Shown: positions 19,161-30,747 of the stretch, one piece after another
How the letters are laid out: each line of letters opens with the position of its first letter
Position numbering within the stretch: position 1 is the first letter of the stretch
Assembly: GCA_035772405.1 (NCBI GenBank)
Contig: JAYKKM010000054.1
Location: 2,637,001-2,701,000, forward strand
Direction: 5' to 3'
Length of the DNA stretch: 64,000 bases
Source of the DNA: Chrysogorgia sp. JL179-B06
Taxonomy: Eukaryota; Cnidaria; Anthozoa; Scleralcyonacea; Chrysogorgiidae
The notes under the pieces: model-generated
Seen by the model: the letters and a program-made list of their open reading frames with translations, nothing else
Told to the model about the DNA's origin: nothing
The model's database searches: none
Made by a program: the position numbers and the translations under genes

Positions 19161-20798
19161 TTTGAGTACTACTACTTGTTCACTCCACTTTAAATTATTT
19201 GACATAATTATGCCCAGATCTTTGAATTTATTTACAACTTTCAGTGGTTTACCAAAGAAATGGTAAATAGGAACTGAGAGATCTCGTTGATGTGTTATTC
19301 GCATAACCTCGCATTTTTCAGGATTAAAAGACATTTGCCATGTTTTGGCCCAATCACTCATTCGGTTTAAGTCAGATTGTAACGACAACGCGTCACCTTC
19401 CACATCAGATAACTCATGATAAATTTTTGTGTCATCTGCAAAGAGCTTGACTGAGCTTGAAACGCCGTTAGAAAGATCGTTGATATAAATCAGAAAGAGG
19501 ATGGGGCCGAGGATTGTTCCCTGGGGCACTCCAGATTTAACATTAGACCAACCGGAATATGTTCCTCTAACCACTACTCGTTGTCGACGATTTGTAAGAA
19601 AGTTTCGAAACCATTTTAGCAATGCACCACCTATACCATGTTGACTAAGTTTATAAAGTAAACGTTCATGAGGAACGCTATCGTTCAGAAATCTAAAAAC
19701 ACTACGTCGGTGGGTTTATTATTACTCCTTGATTTCGACCAATCGTTGTAACACAACAATAATTGCGAAACTGTAGATTTACACTGTAGGAATCCGAACT
19801 GATTTGAATCAAATACTTGCCGACTTAACCAAAAGTCAACAGTTCTATCACAGACAATTTTTTCACCAATCTTCGATATAATTGATGTGAGGGAGATTTG
19901 ACGATAATTTTCTCTTGTGAATTTTGATTTTTTCTTATGTATAGGAGCAATGTTAGCTGCTTTCCAATCTAATGAGAGTATACCAGAAGAAAATATCTTG
20001 TTGAATAAATTAGTTAAGGATGGTGCCAACTGAATGGCACATTCCTTTACGATGCGTGGAGGAATACCATCAGGCCCAGGGGATTTGTTGACATCTAAGT
20101 TTTTTAAATACTTTTCTACCTCTTCTGTTGTACAAACAATGTCGCATAACTCGTCTTCAATCATACGGTTTACAGAAGGAAAATATTCAAAGACTTCTTC
20201 CGTAAACACAGATGAGAAATATGTATTCATACTTTCAGCTATGCCCAAGTCATCTGTGATTTCCTGATTTTCCACTTTGAGTAATACCAGATTGTTGGTA
20301 CCCTTGCGTTTAGAGTTGACATATTTCCAAAAAGGTTTGGCATCATTCCACTTTAATTTCCCTGTTAAATCGTTGATATATTCCCGACGAGCAAGATTAC
20401 ATTTGTTTTTAACCGAGGAGTTCAATTTTCTGTAGTAGTTCCAATCCCCACTCTTAGCAGTTTTTTCGCTTTTCTATATGCTGCTTTTTTTCCCCACATA
20501 GCCTGATTAATTCTTTTGAGATCCATGGAGTATCTGGCTTCTTCCTTGCGTTAACTCTAGGTATACAATCATCCGCAGCCGTAAGTAAGAAATCTTTCCA
20601 TGTTATCCAGCTATTTTCTATATTGTCGTCAGCCGGTGTGCAATGCCAAGGTATATGTGGAAGAAGGTCTTTTAGATTGTTCCATTCTGCATTTTTGAAC
20701 GAATAATACTCATGCTTTTGGGGTTTTCTTTCTTCATATGGTGCACAATTTATATTAAGTGTAATTTGGTTGTGATCTGAAAACTCCAAGTACAGGTC
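19161..20798 (-). mobile_element. APE-type LINE fragment (copy B)
   Basis: This duplicates 9110-10747, with the same RT motifs, the same deletion around motif A and the same truncated ends. Confidence 0.85.
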
Positions 20799-21669
20799 GA
20801 AACACACCGTCACTTCGACAATCCCAATCTCCCGGTTGAGTACATTTACAATCACGATGTCGGGTTTACGTGGAGGAATCGTCGCGAAGTTCGGGTAAAA
20901 TAGATTCAAACAGCTTATTGGTATGCGTTCGAAGACGAGCATGACTGGTAGAAATTTCTCCAAACAATTTATGTACAATACGATCGTGACGTTTGTTAGT
21001 AGTTACGGAATTCGTGGCAACCATTGAAGAGATGAGTAATACTCTCTGTGTGACGATGGCAAAATGGGCACATGGGATCGTTCGCTCTATTCCAATGTAC
21101 TTTGTGAAGTTCGTTGGAAGCAGACTTAGTCTCGCTTTGATTACAAACTTCACAAGTTCGTCACTGATCGACCAATTGTACAGGAATGAGTGAGACGCTT
21201 TCAATTGGATGTTGTGCATACCAAAAAAAGGTCCTTGGATACTCAGCTGAGTAGCTCTCTGAAGATCACGTTGAACTGTTAGATTGAAGAGCTTCTTTTG
21301 CAACTGGCATGAATCATCAAAGTAGTCATTTCCAATTTTCACTTTCGCTTTCCCGACACAATTATACACGATCTGAACATTCAATTTTCGCGCGTATCGC
21401 AGCATATCAGGCCAATCTGACTGGCAACCAAATGAATTTGTGTTATTTAGGTATTTATCCCGCTTCAATCCATATCCAAGGAAATTGATGTTGTTTTCGG
21501 TCAGCTCGATTCCCCTCTTATTCATATCAAGCTTGAGAGAGACTCTCTAGCGATGTTGCGGAACTGTTCAACGTCATGATTTAGCATCTTGATGAGAAAC
21601 GCTAGCCTGGTTGTTCTATAAACATCAGAAATACGTTTAATACCAATACCTCCGTGTTCACGTGGTAGG
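20799..21669 (-). mobile_element. RLE-type retrotransposon 3' fragment (copy B)
   Basis: This duplicates 10748-11618: RT thumb, decayed zinc knuckle and KPDIVIV endonuclease motif, joined to the LINE at the same base. Confidence 0.7.
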
Positions 21670-21672
21670 TAG

Positions 21673-21737
<65 letters not shown>
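21673..21737. repeat. (AAT)n microsatellite (copy B)
   Basis: This has the same length as the tract at 11622-11686. Identical microsatellite length in both copies is notable because such tracts change fast. Confidence 0.95.
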
Positions 21738-21883
21738 TCACTTCTAATGGGGAGAAAGTCCTCGTTAGCCTTGGAACAAAAAGGGTAGGAGGAACCCTAT
21801 AGCCTTGGTCGGCAATCCACCTAGGAGATGGGAACTCCAAGAAAAAAAATTCTGCTTTCTGGTGATGCTAAACCTTCTCAATT

Positions 21884-23766
21884 TTGATGAAAATGGAAAC
21901 AAATAATACTAAAGAAAACGGCGTAAATGGAACTGGAACTTCAAGTGAAAGTGCCTCGCCCGGCAGGGAAGTGAGGAGACAGCAGCCCACTCCAGGTCGT
22001 CATCAAGCTACTGCTAGATTAAAATGGAACAAGGAAGTGAACAAGATTGTAATGAAGTGTTTCTTCAAGAGTGAACCATCAAAGAGGGGAAACAAGAAAA
22101 GGATGATTGGAATTTGGAAAGAGATAGGACTGTTCGTAATTTCCGAGCAGAGGTTAGCCGATCAGGCTAGAGCGATCCGGACAAATGGCTGGCTGTCTGA
22201 GGTGCAGCTGGAGGAGATAAAGAGAGAGCTAAGTCACGATGTACATTATGGAGAGACTTCGGATGATGAGGAAAACCTATCAGACCAGAGAGAAGAGGGG
22301 CACACAAAAAACGGGAATGATCATCCACATGAATATTCAGAGATAAATGTTGAGGACGTGGTAAACAGGATGGAAATAGAAGGGTGTAATGCAGACCAGA
22401 TTCAGTTGGCAAAAGAAGTCTTAAATAGTATGAAGAATGAGTCTGACCCTCCTCCAAACATGAGAAACATCGAAAGGCGCAGGTTGAAGGAAAAAGTTAA
22501 TGAAGTGAACAAAATCCTCACTTTCATAGAAACCAAAGATATAACCCAAACTAATGAGTTGTTACTTGCGGCGGGACGAGTGGTTGCAAAGAGGCTTGGG
22601 GTTAAACAGTGTGAAAGGAGACCTAAGGTGGAACCATGGTGGAAAAGAAGGATTAACAACCAGATCGCGCAGCTATGGAAAGATGTCAGCAGGTTGGAGA
22701 GGATGAGATCTGGTGAGCTACATAATGTAGCTGCATGTGAGGGTATGGAACGAAGGTACCATTTGAGAATGAAAGGAGCGGCAGTTGTTCTAGAAGAGCT
22801 GAAGCAGAGGATATTGGCAAAGACTAGTAAGATCAAGCGGTATCAAAGCAGGATAGAACAGTATCGGCAAAATAGAATGTTTCAATCCAACCAAAAACAT
22901 ATTGGAGAATGAAGAGAGGGATAATTCTGTTATACCAGATACCGAAGAGAGCATGAGATTTTGGAGTAGTATTTGGGATAACCCCGTGAATCACAACACA
23001 GGTGCTGAATGGCTAAGAGATGAAGAGGACGAGCTTGAGGAAGTACAGAAACAGAATGATATTACGATAACAGTAGCCCAAGTGACAAAACAACTAAAGA
23101 AAATGGCTAACTGGAAAGCTCCCGGACCAGATGGACTGCAAGGTTTCTGGCTTAAGAATCTTACGTCATCTAGAGAAAGAATCGCCGCTCAATCGCCGCT
23201 CAAAAAAGGTCGAACAGTGCATATCCTTAAAGATAAGGAGAAGGGGAATGTAGCAACAAATTTTAGACCTATAACTTGCCTGCCCCTAATGTGGAAACTG
23301 TTTACAGGGATAATGGGAGATGAACTCTAGGAAGAGAATTTATTGCCAGACGAACAAAAGAGATGTAGAAGGAAATCAAGGGGAACCAATTATCAACTGT
23401 TAATTGACAAGATGGTTATCAGGAATTGCAAAAGGAGAAAAACTTGTCTTGGGATGGCTTGGGTGGATTACAAAAAGGCGTATGATATGATCCCGCACTC
23501 ATGGATCGTCAAGTGTTTAAGAATGTTTGGAGCTGCGGAAAATAAGGTCCTGTTGTTGGAAAGAAGTATGAATCGATGGCAAGTGGAATTAACTGTAGGA
23601 GGGCGCACCCTTGGATCAATAAATGTAAGGAGAGGCATTTTCCAAGGAGATTGTCTGTCTCCACTGTTATTTGTGTTAGCTCTTATCCCTTTGTCGATGG
23701 TACTAAGGAAGGTTAAAGCTGGTTATGACTTGGCAAGTAGAAAGGGATTTTTAAATCATCTTTTAT
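21884..23766 (+). pseudogene. RT1a N-terminal two thirds (copy B)
   Basis: This duplicates 11833-13715: Myb/SANT-like N-terminus, frameshift near 22906, in-frame TAG at about 23328, RT up to NHLL, then the jump into RT1b at 23767. The leader (21748-21883) is also duplicated. Confidence 0.8.
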
Positions 23767-25931
23767 TACCACTTATGTGGAAATTATTGACTGGAGTGAT
23801 TGCAGAAAAATGTATATGCGTATCTAGAAACAAGAATTTACTACCGCCTGAGCAAAAAGGGTGTAGAAAAAGATGCAGAGGTACAAAAGACCAACTACTG
23901 ATAGATCAACTGATATTAAAAGATTGCAAACGACGACAAACCAATCTAGCTATGGCTTGGGTGGACTATCGTAAAGCTTATGATACCTTACCTCATTCAT
24001 ACATAACGGAATGTCTTGAGATGTTTGGGATAGCGGAAAATGTTAAATAATTCCTGAAAGCAAGTATGGAGAACTGGAAAACAGATTTAACATCATGTGG
24101 TGAATCACTAGGGAGTTAAAACATAAGGAGAGGTATTTTTCAAGGTGACAGCCTATCCCCATTGCTGTTCGTTTTGTGTATGATACCCCTGTCAAGCATA
24201 CTCCGAAAAGCAAATGCAGGATATGAGTTCAAGCAAAAGAAATATAAAATAAATCATTTAGTTTTCATGGATGATTTAAAGTTATATGGAAAATCTCAAG
24301 ACCAAATAGATTCGTTGGTAAGGACGGTGCATCTTTTTAGCACAGATATTAGGATGGTGACCGGAAGTGATTCGGTCTTTACTAGTGAGCTTAGGTTACT
24401 GTGCGACATACAAAAACAATGTGCGAAGTGTGTGAGTTTCGTGAGAAAACCAATAGACATGTGAGTGACCAAATTTATGTTTGTTATTGAATAAAGTAAA
24501 GATAAATATCGTAAGTGTGATTCGTTAGTGTAACGAAGCAAGTTCGGTACAATGGTATTTGGTAATGAGAAATGCGCAGTGCTAATACTAAAGAGAGGGA
24601 AAATAGTCCAGTGTGATGGTATAATACTGCCGGATGGTCAGGTAATGAAACAGATGAATGAGGATGGGTATAAATATTTAGGAATATTAGAATGCAATCA
24701 AGTTATGGAAAAGGAAATGAAGCAAATCTTCAGGAAGGAGTACGTAAGGAGATTAAAACTTGTGCTTATAGGTCTAAGCTGAACGGGCGGAATAAGATAT
24801 TAGCAATCAACATATGGGCTGTTTCATTACTCAGGTACAGCGCAGGGATAATACGATGGAATAAAGAAGAGCTATTGATGATGGATAGACGAACAAGGAA
24901 ATTGACAATGAATGGGGCATTACATCCAAAGAGTGACACTAACAGAATTTATATACCAAGGAGCAGAGGAGGTCGGGGACTTATCAGCGTTGAAAACTGC
25001 ATCCGGAGAGAAGAAAACAGCATGGGTTGGTATGTGAAACATAGCGTTGATCCACTATTGAAGTATGTGAGCGCTGGCAATATAATCGAAACTACAGATT
25101 GCATTGAGCCAAAAGAATATAAAAGAATAGAAGAGGAACACGAAAGAACATGGAGAGAGAAAAAGATGTATGGACAGTTTATTAGAGATCATGGAGAACA
25201 GGTTGATAAACAATTATCCTGGACATGGATGACCAAATCCGATCTAAAAGCTACCACTGAAGCGTTGATATATGCGGCACAGGAACAAGCGTTAAGAACA
25301 AACTATATCAAATTTCATATTGACAAAACAACTGAATCACCGTTGAGCAGAATGTGTGGCCAGAAAGGAGAAACTATTTCACATTTGGTTAGTGAGTGTA
25401 TAGTAAGCTGGCGTAAAGAGAATACAAATGTAGACATGACAATGTAGCTCGTAAAGTCCACTGGGAATTGTGTAGAAAATATTATCTGGAACATGTTGAT
25501 AAATGGTACATGTATGAGCACCAACCACTAAGTGTGATGGAAAGTGGTATATATAAGTTATTGTGGGATTTCAATTTCAATGCGATCATGAAATTGAGCA
25601 CAGAAGACCAGATCTGATTATAGTGGATAAAGAAAAGAAGGAGGCTTGTATTATTGACATTGCAGTACCTGGAGACAATAGGGTAGGAGTGAAGGAAATG
25701 GAAAAAATTATGAAGTACCAGGATTTAAAAAGGGAAATAGCAAGAATGTGGAAGTTAAAACGTGTGGAAGTTGTCCCAGTAGTTGTGGGTGCCCTGAGAA
25801 CTACATCAAAAAGATTAAAGGAGTTTTTGGAAAAGATTGGGACAGCAATACCAGTGGAAATATTACAAAAGACAGTATTACTTGGAACAGCGAGAATTAT
25901 TCGAAGAGTTTCAGACATCAAGGAGATATAA
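23767..25931 (+). pseudogene. RT1b 3' part: RT, zinc knuckle and RLE endonuclease (array unit 1)
   Basis: From [11 protein letters not shown] the element runs through RT motifs, the FMDDLKLY box and the 193-bp insertion, to thumb and linker (24692-25447). The linker ends in a degraded knuckle (RMCGQKGETISHLVSEC, with the expected first Cys replaced by Ser). After a break of about 115 bases, 25563-25931 encodes the endonuclease: RRPDLIIVDKEKKEACIIDI, the PD...D signature of R2-type restriction-like nucleases, which nick target DNA for reverse transcription. Multiple stops and shifts make it inactive. An extra A near 23806 distinguishes this copy from units 2 and 3. Confidence 0.85.
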
Positions 25932-26001
25932 CTCTAGGACCTTAGGTCGCGGGTAGCAACTTGCTCCTAGTTTTAAACCAGTACATTTAAATTGTGCGGA
26001 A

Positions 26002-26035
26002 ATACTACAAATAATACTAATAATACTAATAATAC

Positions 26036-26080
<45 letters not shown>

Positions 26081-26108
26081 CAATAATAACAACAATAATA
26101 ACAATAAT
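26002..26108. repeat. (ACTAAT/AAT/AAC)n tract after RT1b
   Basis: Repeats shift from AATACT to AAT and then AACAAT. The tract lies after the 3' UTR of RT1b and next to the 3' end of the inverted RLE fragment. It is repeated in units 2 and 3 (from about 33821 and 41635). Confidence 0.9.
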
Positions 26109-26248
26109 TGAAATACTTTATATAAATATACAATTATAAATCTCACTAATAACTAAAAACACCTAAAAGCCCTAAAATGCGTGATGATTCAAACGCCATT
26201 CACTAAATGTACGTGTCCGGCATCAATGTCTTTAAATAGCGTTGTCGC

Positions 26249-27039
26249 TTAAAAAACCTCTGCTGTAACAGAGTTTAATTTGAACTCGTCTATATGTTCG
26301 TCTTTCGCTCGAAATGGCGATCTAGATCCTCTCGTGCATAAATGCACGGACTTCAAAATTTCGAAAGACAATCTTGTTCTGATCCAGGTAATAACGGTTG
26401 CATAGTCTTCTCCGTTTTTCATAGACAATTTCTCGGCAAGATGCTTTAGGAATTTCTGGCATTCATCCCCCATTCCTCCATTCGTTCCAAAAACCAAAGG
26501 CGTAAATGTACCCATCTCCACATCTAAAATTCTCTGTTGGTACTTTCTTTTCTTCTCGGCTTCTTGTTCCTTAAAGATAACAGATGTGGCTTTGTTTTGA
26601 TGACATTTGGAGTTTACATGCGATACACGAACGTCAAAAAAATGATGTAACTCCTCTTGCCCAAAACTCGCCAGCTTTGATATCCAATCGCGCATCCGGG
26701 CTTCTGTTGGTGAACTGTAAACGGAATTGTTCATTGTCCAATGGGATGAGCTTCGGTTCGGCTTCTACGTTATTGCATACTCTGCTGAGCAGCGTGGTCA
26801 GTAAATCACGAACTCCGTCATGCCTTCGAGCCACAAATCCTCCTATTTTACAAGATAGAGCGTGGTTGACAGAAAATGCGTCTCCACATACACAATGACT
26901 TGGCATTTCCGACAATGGCATGTCATAACGCATTCTTAACGAGTCCTTGAATTCTTCTTTGTTGAGGGTCAAGCCTTGTTCTTCAACTGGTATGGCGTTT
27001 AAACCATGAGCTTGCTCCTGTATCCCGCGCTTGTTTGAC
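26249..27039 (-). pseudogene. RT2 fragment: C-terminal zinc knuckle and RLE endonuclease, inverted (unit 1)
   Basis: On the minus strand this encodes only the C-terminus of an RLE-type element: GASSWLNAIP-like start, CVCGDAFSVNHALSC zinc knuckle, RHDGVRDLL, then SPDARLDIKA and FFDVRVSH (endonuclease core) and a conserved TFTPLVFGTNGGMG block. It resembles the C-terminus of the element at 48748-49674 but is diverged. In unit 1 an extra A at about 26635 breaks the frame; units 2 and 3 are open. The 3' UTR (26109-26248) is shared in part with sequence at 48340-48410. Confidence 0.85.
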
Positions 27040-27166
27040 ATAATAACAATAATAACAATAATAATAATAATAATAATAACAATAATAACAATAATAACAA
27101 TAATAACAATAACAATAACAATAACAATAACAATAATATTAATAATAATAATAATAATATAATAAT
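27040..27166. repeat. (AAT/AAC)n tract between RT2 and RT1c
   Basis: Mixed AATAAC and AAT repeats with a short TATT interruption separate the inverted RT2 fragment from RT1c. Long apparent reading frames across it (poly-Ile, poly-Leu) are artefacts of the repeat. Confidence 0.9.
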
Positions 27167-28337
27167 ACACATTGGACACATTGGTAAATTCTGTAAGAAT
27201 TTTCAGTGAAGACATAAGAATGGAGTTTGGTATTAATAAATGTGCCATCCCAGTAATAATGGGGGGGGGGGGGGGGGAACATGTACTAAGTGAAGGTATC
27301 AAACTCTCTGACCAACAACAAATCAAGCAAGTTGAAACTGATAAGGGATATAAGTATTTGGGAATTTTGGAGGCAGATGGAATAAAGGATGAAGATATGA
27401 AAGAAAAGATCATGAAAGAATATTACCGACGAGTCAGGAAAATACTGAAGTCCAAACTTAATGGAAGAAATAGCATCACTGCCATAAATTCAAGAGCTGT
27501 TTCTATTGTCAGGTACGGTGCAGGAGTTATTAAGTGGACAAAGGAAGAACTTCGAAAGATGGATAGGAAAACAAGAAAATTGCTAACAGTGTATAGAGCC
27601 TTCCATCCCCAGGGCGATGTTGATCGGCTTTACTTCAAAAGAAGTCAAGGAGGTAGAGGGCTAATTAGTGTGGAGGATTGTGTAAATGTTGAAGTAAATA
27701 GTTTGCGAATGTATGTTGAATGTAGTGATGAGAAACTATTGATAGCAGTAGGAAAGGAGATGTTAGATGGAGGGAAAGAGAAAAAGGAGATCCAGAATTC
27801 TAGACGAGATAAGTATACAGGGAAGAATCTACATGGGAAATTCTACACAAGTATAGAGGAAGGTAGAGATAGTAAGACCTGGGATTGGTTAAAAAGAGGA
27901 AACCTGAAGAAAGAAACAGAAGTAATGTTGATGGCGGCACAAGATCAGGCATTACGAACTAGGTACATCAGGAAAGTGATTGACAAAGAAGATATATCGG
28001 CTACTTGTAGGTTATGTAGAGAGCGTGATGAGACAATAGCACAGATTGCTTCGGAATGTAAGATGTTAGCCCAAAAGCAGTATAAGAACTGGAGACACGA
28101 CAAAATTGCTCAGGTGATCCATTGGGAGTTATGTAAGAAATACAAGCTGGAGCATGAGGAAAAGTGGTACGAGCATAAGCAGAAACTGTCACTGAAAATG
28201 TAAATGTAAAACTGCTCTGGGATATGAAAATCCAAACTGATAAGATAGAACATTCCCGGCCAGATATACTAGTACTAAATAAAAAGAAGAGATGCTGCGG
28301 AACTGCAAGAATATTGAGACATGTGCTAGACACCTAA
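27167..28337 (+). pseudogene. RT1c: 3' part of an RT1-like element (unit 1)
   Basis: The fragment starts just after where the YxDD box would be (NSVRIFSEDIRMEFGINKCA). It crosses a 17-base G run (27261-27277, in frame here), then gives a good thumb and linker to 28203 (KYLGILEADGI, SRAVSIVRYGAGVIKW, RSQGGRGLISVEDC). The zinc knuckle reads CRLCRERDETIAQIASEC, with Gln in place of the expected His. After a stop at 28203 only a trace of the endonuclease follows (HSRPDILVLNKKKR) to about 28337. It is 5'-truncated and inactive, and related to but distinct from RT1b. Confidence 0.8.
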
Positions 28338-28458
28338 GGGTGCGGGATGTACCTAAGAAAGGATTTTGAAGAAGTGATTTTGTAGAAGGAAAAAACAGGA
28401 AGAAGCCGGATGTCTGAATCGTCAATTTAGACAAGAGCCAAAACGAGTCTATACAAAC

Positions 28459-30551
28459 ATGGCAGATATGCTGAGTAAGGATGAACTGAATCAACGCTCA
28501 AAGTACAAAAACACCACCCAAAATGAAGAAAGTGGAGAGAGATTTGATAATATTGACGATGCCAGCAGCTTTGGAAAAAGCTATGGGAAGAGAGAGGGAC
28601 TGGAAACAAGGATGCAAATTGGCTTGAGGAATTGGAATCGGCAATTTCCCGACGTATACCGCCCCCTTCAGAGGAAAACTGGTCGCTGGAGAAAGCTCAG
28701 GCTGTAAAAGTTTTTATGAAGAAAATAAATTGGAGTGCACCTGGACCCAATAGGCTAACAAAAATGGTGGAAACGGGCCTACTCTCTCCACGCGGATGTG
28801 ACCTCAGCTTTCGTGGCCATCTCGAAATATACCGAGAGGTATCCTTTGTGGTTCTCAGAGGGGAAAACGAACCTCACTCCCAAACCTGGAGAGTTCTCTA
28901 GTGAGAATCAACGACCGATTACCTGTCTAAATAACATGTACAAGTGGTTCACAACCTGTCTGCTAAGACCTATGGATCATCACTTAGATGATTATGAATT
29001 AATGGAAGGACAGCAAAGAGGTGCAAAGATCGGCAGTAGTGGAAAAATGGACAATCTGTTAATTGACCGAATGGTCACATTAGATTGTCATAGAGGTAAA
29101 CGAAATTTGAGCGTGGCGTGGATTGACGTGAAAAAGGCATATGATTCCGTAGACCATGGATGGTTAAAGAAGATGATGCAGGTGCACAGATTTACAGTAT
29201 GGTTCATGGTTGTGCAGAATTATAACCTATGCGCAAGCTGGAACACAAAGATCGTGGTTACACCAAATGCGGCAAAGAGTCCTCTGGAACAATTCATTTT
29301 AACAAGGGTCTACCTCAAGGAGATGCGCTGTGCCCACGACTATTTACGCTGTGCCTAAACCCAGTTGCCTGGAAATTGAGTTCCACCGAAGGATACAGGA
29401 TATCCAAGCCGATAAGCTCGAAGATAATGAGTCTACTCTATGTCGATGATCTTAAAGTTTTCGCAGCATCCAAGACGAAGTTGTGTAGAGTCCTGAAATC
29501 GACAAAAGCTGCGATGGAAGACATTGGTCTCCAATGGAACCCCAAGAAATGTAATGTAATACATTAAAAAGGGGGCTAAAACGAGGCTTAGGATCTAAAA
29601 AGAGGCTGAGGATCTGAAGCTAGATCAATCATCGGTAATAGAATATCTTAAAGAGGAGACACAGTACAAGTTTTTGGGCGTTCCAGAGAGGCTGATTCAA
29701 GACGAGAAGTTGGTGCTAGAATGCGCAGCGAAAGTCTACCTCCAAAGATTATCGATCATTTGGTCAAGCCTACAACCGTGTCTTAGCTTCCAATCAATTT
29801 GCAATGCCAGTGCTCTCTTATCTCATGTGGACACAGCACTGGCCGCTGGCAGAGTTGAGACAGATTGACACAGAGACGCGCGGAAGATTATCGTGGAGAG
29901 TGGTGGGAAACATCCGTTGGGATCAACGGCCCTTGTATACCTACCGAGAGACCTTGAGGGCGTGGTCTTTGCTCTGTGGAGAATGAGTACAAGCTAACCA
30001 AGATCAAAGCAGGTATCAAGTTGTATAGAAATACAGATCCCACAATACAGTTGGTTCGGGAGTTTGAAGAAAGAGCAGTTGATCAAGGCCATCAATCGTT
30101 AGTAAAGGAGGTGTTAAAATACGCTAACGAGATTGGAATCACTGTAAACTTAAGTCACCCACACCCCACGTCCAGTAACAACAAAGGGGAAATGGAATCT
30201 GGAGAGAACGTTAAGAAACAACTGAAGACAGCAGTTGAGGAACAGCTTCGAGATAAAATCCGAGGTGAAAAGTGGCGAGGGAAATTTCTAAAATCCAGAT
30301 GGGATGATGAAAAACTGAACCAAACAGGATGCTTTGCATGGCTGAAGGAGTGGAAACATGCACCCTCGCACACCATAGCTGGGATGGAGCTCTACGAACA
30401 GTTAACTCCAACGAAGGTGTACACGTCACATAAAACGAAGACAAGCCAGATTGATGACGTCATGTGCAGATTGTATAGATATTATGGCAGGGTAACCGCA
30501 ACAGCAAAATGCCAATTACTGCGGGCCCAAAATTTTAAAATAATAAAATGA
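28459..30551 (+). pseudogene. RT3: decayed RLE-type retrotransposon RT (unit 1)
   Basis: Several frames in succession make one decayed RT: INWSAPGPNRL (28730), NQRPITCLNNMYKWFT, RNLSVAWIDVKKAYDSVDH (motif A), LPQGDALCPRLFTLCLNP (motif B), then LLYVDDLKVFAAS (the YVDD box, about 29435-29475). Thumb pieces follow (FLGVPERLIQDEKLVLE), and a last open frame (29976-30551) of 191 codons with a charged linker. No endonuclease end is seen. This lineage (VDDLKVFA, FLGVPE) is distinct from RT1 and RT2 and common in invertebrate genomes. At least six frame breaks. Confidence 0.75.
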
Positions 30552-30747
30552 TTTGAAATGCTAACTACAAAACCTACAATAACAACAGAAATACCAACTA
30601 AAGATCTAATTACAGCAAGAAGCGGGACGCATAAGGCTGCGAGAGCAGTTAGATTTTAAGCAGATTGTTTTGAATGTTCGAGGATTTTCACAGTTAAAAG
30701 TAGTTTTCAAAGATGTGAAATAGTATTCTCAAACTCATTAATAATTC
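30552..30747. other. Non-coding spacer before RT1b
   Basis: Nothing recognisable is seen. It is AT-rich, and the first part is probably RT3 3' UTR. Confidence 0.4.

Larger units (their letters stand above)
14921..24972. repeat. Tandem duplication copy B (10,052 bp)
   Basis: This is a second copy of 4871-14920, differing by two one-base homopolymer insertions. At its end it continues naturally into the rest of RT1b (TCGGGGACTTATC), whereas copy A at that point jumps back to the virus-like gene. Copy B therefore shows the native downstream flank and copy A the native upstream flank. Confidence 0.95.
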
